Shown in pieces: positions 61,843 to 64,000 of a stretch of 64,000 nucleotides of DNA. The first letter of the stretch is position 1. Each line of letters starts with the position of its first letter. The stretch spans positions 248,001 to 312,000 of the forward strand of contig DASXOB010000022.1 in assembly GCA_036494545.1 (NCBI GenBank), given 5' to 3'. The notes beneath the pieces were generated by a model, which saw nothing but the letters and a program-made list of their open reading frames with translations, ran no database searches and was not told where the DNA came from. Position numbers and translations under genes: made by a program. Source of the stretch: JAICXG01 sp036494545 (GTDB lineage Bacteria > Verrucomicrobiota > Verrucomicrobiia > Chthoniobacterales > UBA10450).

Positions 61843-62835
61843 TTAGTCGAAACGCTCGGTCCGCTTCAGCAACCTCTCCCACCACGCACGATTGTGGAGA
61901 TACCAGTCGACGGTCGCAGCGATTCCCTCCCGCGCCTCATGCAACGGGTGCCACTCCAGTTCGCGCTTGGAGAAACTGGAATCGATCGCATAGCGGCGAT
62001 CGTGGCCGAGCCGGTCAGTCACGAAGGAAATCAGGCCTGGTGGTTTTCCTAATCGATCGAGAATCAGCCTCACGACATCCAGATTTACCATCTCACCTCC
62101 GCCGCCAAGGTTGTAAACCTGGCCGGGCTTGCCCTTGAAGAGGGCGGCAACAATCGCGGCGCAATGATCCTCCACATGAATCCAATCGCGGACGTTCAGA
62201 CCATCGCCGTAGACGGGCAGAGGCTGGTCGCTGAGCGCCTTGATGATCATGAGCGGAATGAGCTTTTCGGGGAATTGGCAGGGCCCGTAGTTGTTCGAAC
62301 AACGGGTCACGATCACGTCCTGCCCATAGGTATGATAGGAGGCGAGCGCGAGCAGGTCGGCACCGGCTTTGCTGGCCGAATAGGGCGAGCTGGGATTGAG
62401 AGGCGACCGCTCGGTGAAGCGTCCGCTGTCGCCTAACGAGCCGTAGACTTCGTCCGTCGAAATCTGGATGAAACGTTGCACGCCGTGTTTGCGCGCCGCA
62501 TTGAGGAGGACGCTCGTGCCGACGACATTGGTGTGGATGAAATTTTGCGGCGAATTGATACTGCGGTCAACGTGCGATTCCGCCGCGAAATTGATGACGG
62601 CGTAAAACTGCTCTTCGTGCAGAAGCGTGTCCATCTGGTCCGCATTGGCGATGTCGGCCTGGAAAAATTCGTAACGGTCGCCGTGCTCCTCAACCACCCC
62701 ATCGAGGTTGGCCGGATTTCCTGCGTAAGTGAGGGCGTCGACGTTCGTGACGGAGGCCGGCTTGTAATGTTGCAGAATGTAGCGAATAAAGTTACTCCCG
62801 ATGAACCCACAGCCGCCAGTCACCAAGATGCGCAT
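61843..62835 (-). CDS. rfbB: dTDP-glucose 4,6-dehydratase
   Basis: 330 residues from ATG 62835 (MRILVTGGCGFIGSNFIRYI). The upstream frame to 63015 is the antisense of the divergent gene. Rossmann GGCGFIGS, FAAESHVDRSI, catalytic Asp/Glu in STDEVYG with Tyr-xxx-Lys in SPYSASKAGAD, and NNYGPCQFPEKLIPL. Second step of dTDP-rhamnose and related sugars. RfbA, RfbC and RfbD are not in the window. Its start codon is within eight bases of the divergent gene's start. Confidence 0.96.
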   Translation of the reverse strand: MRILVTGGCGFIGSNFIRYILQHYKPASVTNVDALTYAGNPANLDGVVEEHGDRYEFFQADIANADQMDTLLHEEQFYAVINFAAESHVDRSINSPQNFIHTNVVGTSVLLNAARKHGVQRFIQISTDEVYGSLGDSGRFTERSPLNPSSPYSASKAGADLLALASYHTYGQDVIVTRCSNNYGPCQFPEKLIPLMIIKALSDQPLPVYGDGLNVRDWIHVEDHCAAIVAALFKGKPGQVYNLGGGGEMVNLDVVRLILDRLGKPPGLISFVTDRLGHDRRYAIDSSFSKRELEWHPLHEAREGIAATVDWYLHNRAWWERLLKRTERFD

Positions 62836-64000
62836 TGGTCCGCTACCTAGCAGCGGAGAAGTGGCCGCGCGAGGAGAATTTGAGCCTGCTTCTCCATTGT
62901 GGGGCGAGCGGTTGGCCCGCACAGATTGGATCTTCTGGGGCATCATCGGCCTGGGCGCTTTTCTTCGGTTCTTGCTGCTTTCCATCAAGCCGCCGCACTT
63001 CGACGAAGGAATCAACGGCTGGTTTGTCGATCAAATGATGAAGACCGGCTTCTACCGCTATGATCCGACGAACTATCACGGGCCGCTACACTTCTACGTC
63101 CTCCTGGTCGCGCAGGCGCTCTTCGGTCGTCACATCTGGGCGCTGCGCCTCCCGGTGGTGCTGGCGAGCATTGGATCGATCTTTCTCACGCTGAAATTCG
63201 AACCGCTGGTCGGGCGTAAAGTGAGCCGTCTCGCCGCGCTCGCCATGGCGATCTCGCCCGGTTTCATCTTCTACGGGCGCTATTCAATCCACGAGGTCTG
63301 GCTCCTGTTTTTCTCCATGCTCTTTATCCTTGGACTTCTCGGGCTCTGGCGCTTTGGCACCCGAGGCTATCTCTGGTGCGTGGGAATCGGCACCGCCGGG
63401 ATGATTCTTACCAAGGAGACTTACATCATTCATATCGGCAGCGCTTTCCTGGCCGCTGCGGTCCTTTGGGTTTCGCACCGTCTCACTCCTATGGAAGAGG
63501 TGAAGCGAGCGCGCCAGCAATGGGACCTCGCTGACCTGGCGATCGTCACCGCCGCAACCGTATTCCTCATCGTCTTCTTTTACTCGGGGACATTCCTTAA
63601 CTGGCACGGGGTGAAAGGACTTTATCTGACTTTTGCGACCTGGTACCAGACTGGTTCCAACGGCAACGGCCATGAAAAACCCTGGCCCTATTGGTTGGAG
63701 CTGGCTTTGCGCTATGAATGGCCCATCCTTATTGGGCTGTTACTTTGCCTGGCCTGCCAGTTTTTCAAGAACTACACCATCCGCTATCTCGCGATTTATG
63801 GTGCAGGTGTCTTTGTCGCCTATAGCATCATTCATTACAAGACTCCCTGGATCATTATCAGCATCGCCTGGCCGCTTCTTTTTGTCTTCGCGGCGGGTGC
63901 GGCGGCTTTGTTCATCCCGCGTAAAGCGTTTGCGATTGTGCTTTCGGCTACCATTGGATTTGGCCTGGGCCTTGCGATTAGCTATCTCATCCAGCCTGCC
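62828..64000 (+). CDS. Large multi-pass membrane protein, TIGR03663-like (Agl23-type glycosyltransferase/flippase), partial
   Basis: From ATG 62828 the frame is open through the end of the window (391 codons so far). DWIFWGIIGLGAFLRFLLLS and SIKPPHFDEGINGWFVDQMM with YRYDPTNYHGPLHFY give the acidic DE/D motif in the first outside loop, as in GT-C membrane glycosyltransferases. At least eight hydrophobic spans are seen, including IIHYKTPWIIISIAWPLLFV. The family is associated with glycan or protein-glycan assembly. Its start overlaps rfbB's; a later GTG near 62861 is possible. Confidence 0.85.
   Translation, partial: MRIGPLPSSGEVAARGEFEPASPLWGERLARTDWIFWGIIGLGAFLRFLLLSIKPPHFDEGINGWFVDQMMKTGFYRYDPTNYHGPLHFYVLLVAQALFGRHIWALRLPVVLASIGSIFLTLKFEPLVGRKVSRLAALAMAISPGFIFYGRYSIHEVWLLFFSMLFILGLLGLWRFGTRGYLWCVGIGTAGMILTKETYIIHIGSAFLAAAVLWVSHRLTPMEEVKRARQQWDLADLAIVTAATVFLIVFFYSGTFLNWHGVKGLYLTFATWYQTGSNGNGHEKPWPYWLELALRYEWPILIGLLLCLACQFFKNYTIRYLAIYGAGVFVAYSIIHYKTPWIIISIAWPLLFVFAAGAAALFIPRKAFAIVLSATIGFGLGLAISYLIQPA

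Larger units (their letters stand above)
160..62439. repeat. Dispersed octamer CCTAACGA/TCGTTAGG, 36 copies
   Basis: Found by reading both strands. Left ends: 160, 3578, 7339, 12025, 15458, 17700, 22784, 25919, 29653, 33618, 35566, 39939, 43550, 45986, 46251, 47080, 47466, 47521, 48505, 48648, 49031, 49557, 49713, 50046, 51290, 51489, 52131, 52970, 53018, 53659, 54212, 57522, 59770, 60126, 61521 and 62432. About two copies are expected by chance. 27 of 36 extend to GCCTAACGA. One-base variants occur near 122, 4333, 36235, 40105, 41212, 44257, 45072, 45263, 52592, 52691, 54504 and 58293. 18 of 36 lie within 45,986-54,219. Confidence 0.85.

Noticed and set aside
61588..62052. Open frames on the plus strand across 61588-62052
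   Set aside because: They overlap the antisense of rfbB and begin inside the terminator. No domain is seen.
160..62439. Octamer copies as integron attC sites (core-like GTTAGGC / GCCTAAC)
   Set aside because: The 7-mer matches attC core sequences, but copies are not paired in hairpin-forming sites, lie inside genes in all frames and no integron integrase is present.
1..64000. CRISPR array belonging to the cas remnants
   Set aside because: No regularly spaced repeats of 25-40 bp are seen near 7-10 kb or elsewhere; repeats within HAF, FG-GAP and Asp-box genes are protein repeats.

Overview
The window looks like a stretch of chromosome from a soil-type member of the Verrucomicrobiota, probably Chthoniobacterales/Spartobacteria-like. 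This is inferred from the protein mix: many secreted repeat and propeller proteins, a YXWGXW-repeat protein, a di-haem peroxidase, a futalosine-pathway MqnD, small paired genes, and REP-associated transposase debris. I ran no database search. Coding is dense on both strands, with no rRNA, no intact mobile element and no CRISPR array. One tRNA gene is present (tRNA-Tyr).

Layout. 1-7 kb: a transposase start, a decayed LuxR-type fragment, then secreted proteins (GH18-like, S53 sedolisin, HAF repeats) and a fatty-acid desaturase. 7.4-9.9 kb: a gene graveyard with a cas4 pseudogene (two in-frame stops), a frameshifted nucleotidyltransferase with a small partner, the C-terminal third of a Cas3 helicase, a Thr-Pro repeat scar and a DinB gene lacking its 5' end. 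This is best read as the wreck of a type I-C CRISPR-Cas operon. 10-20 kb: MBL-fold protein, peroxiredoxin, ammonium transporter, two secreted proteins that share a duplicated ~265-bp leader, a methyltransferase and gamma-glutamyltransferase. 20-24 kb and 35.5-39 kb: two separate operons, each with an outer-membrane barrel, a cupredoxin and a membrane signalling protein. The output is a hybrid histidine kinase in one and a class III nucleotide cyclase in the other. 24-35 kb: assorted enzymes, including a CPBP protease, a two-domain aspartyl protease, an EF-G-like GTPase, DoxX and a streptogramin-lyase-like propeller. 39-55 kb: an Asp-box propeller protein, a MerA-like reductase with a TVP38 protein, a peroxidase, YggS, tRNA-Tyr, a DegT aminotransferase and MqnD. 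55-64 kb: a Deg-like protease, a parB-M28 peptidase-PpiC operon, a methyltransferase, a candidate small RNA, and rfbB divergent from a large membrane protein that runs off the end.

The most unusual signal belongs to no single gene. The 8-mer CCTAACGA/TCGTTAGG occurs 36 times by manual count (about two expected by chance), and 27 copies extend to GCCTAACGA. It lies in genes and between genes, on both strands and in every reading frame that avoids an internal stop. It even supplies stop codons. Half the copies fall within 46.0-54.2 kb. It behaves like a genome-wide DNA signal (uptake, methylation, recombination or chromosome-organisation site) rather than a protein motif. Several genes also carry single-base frameshifts or single nonsense codons, which points to ongoing decay or to assembly errors.
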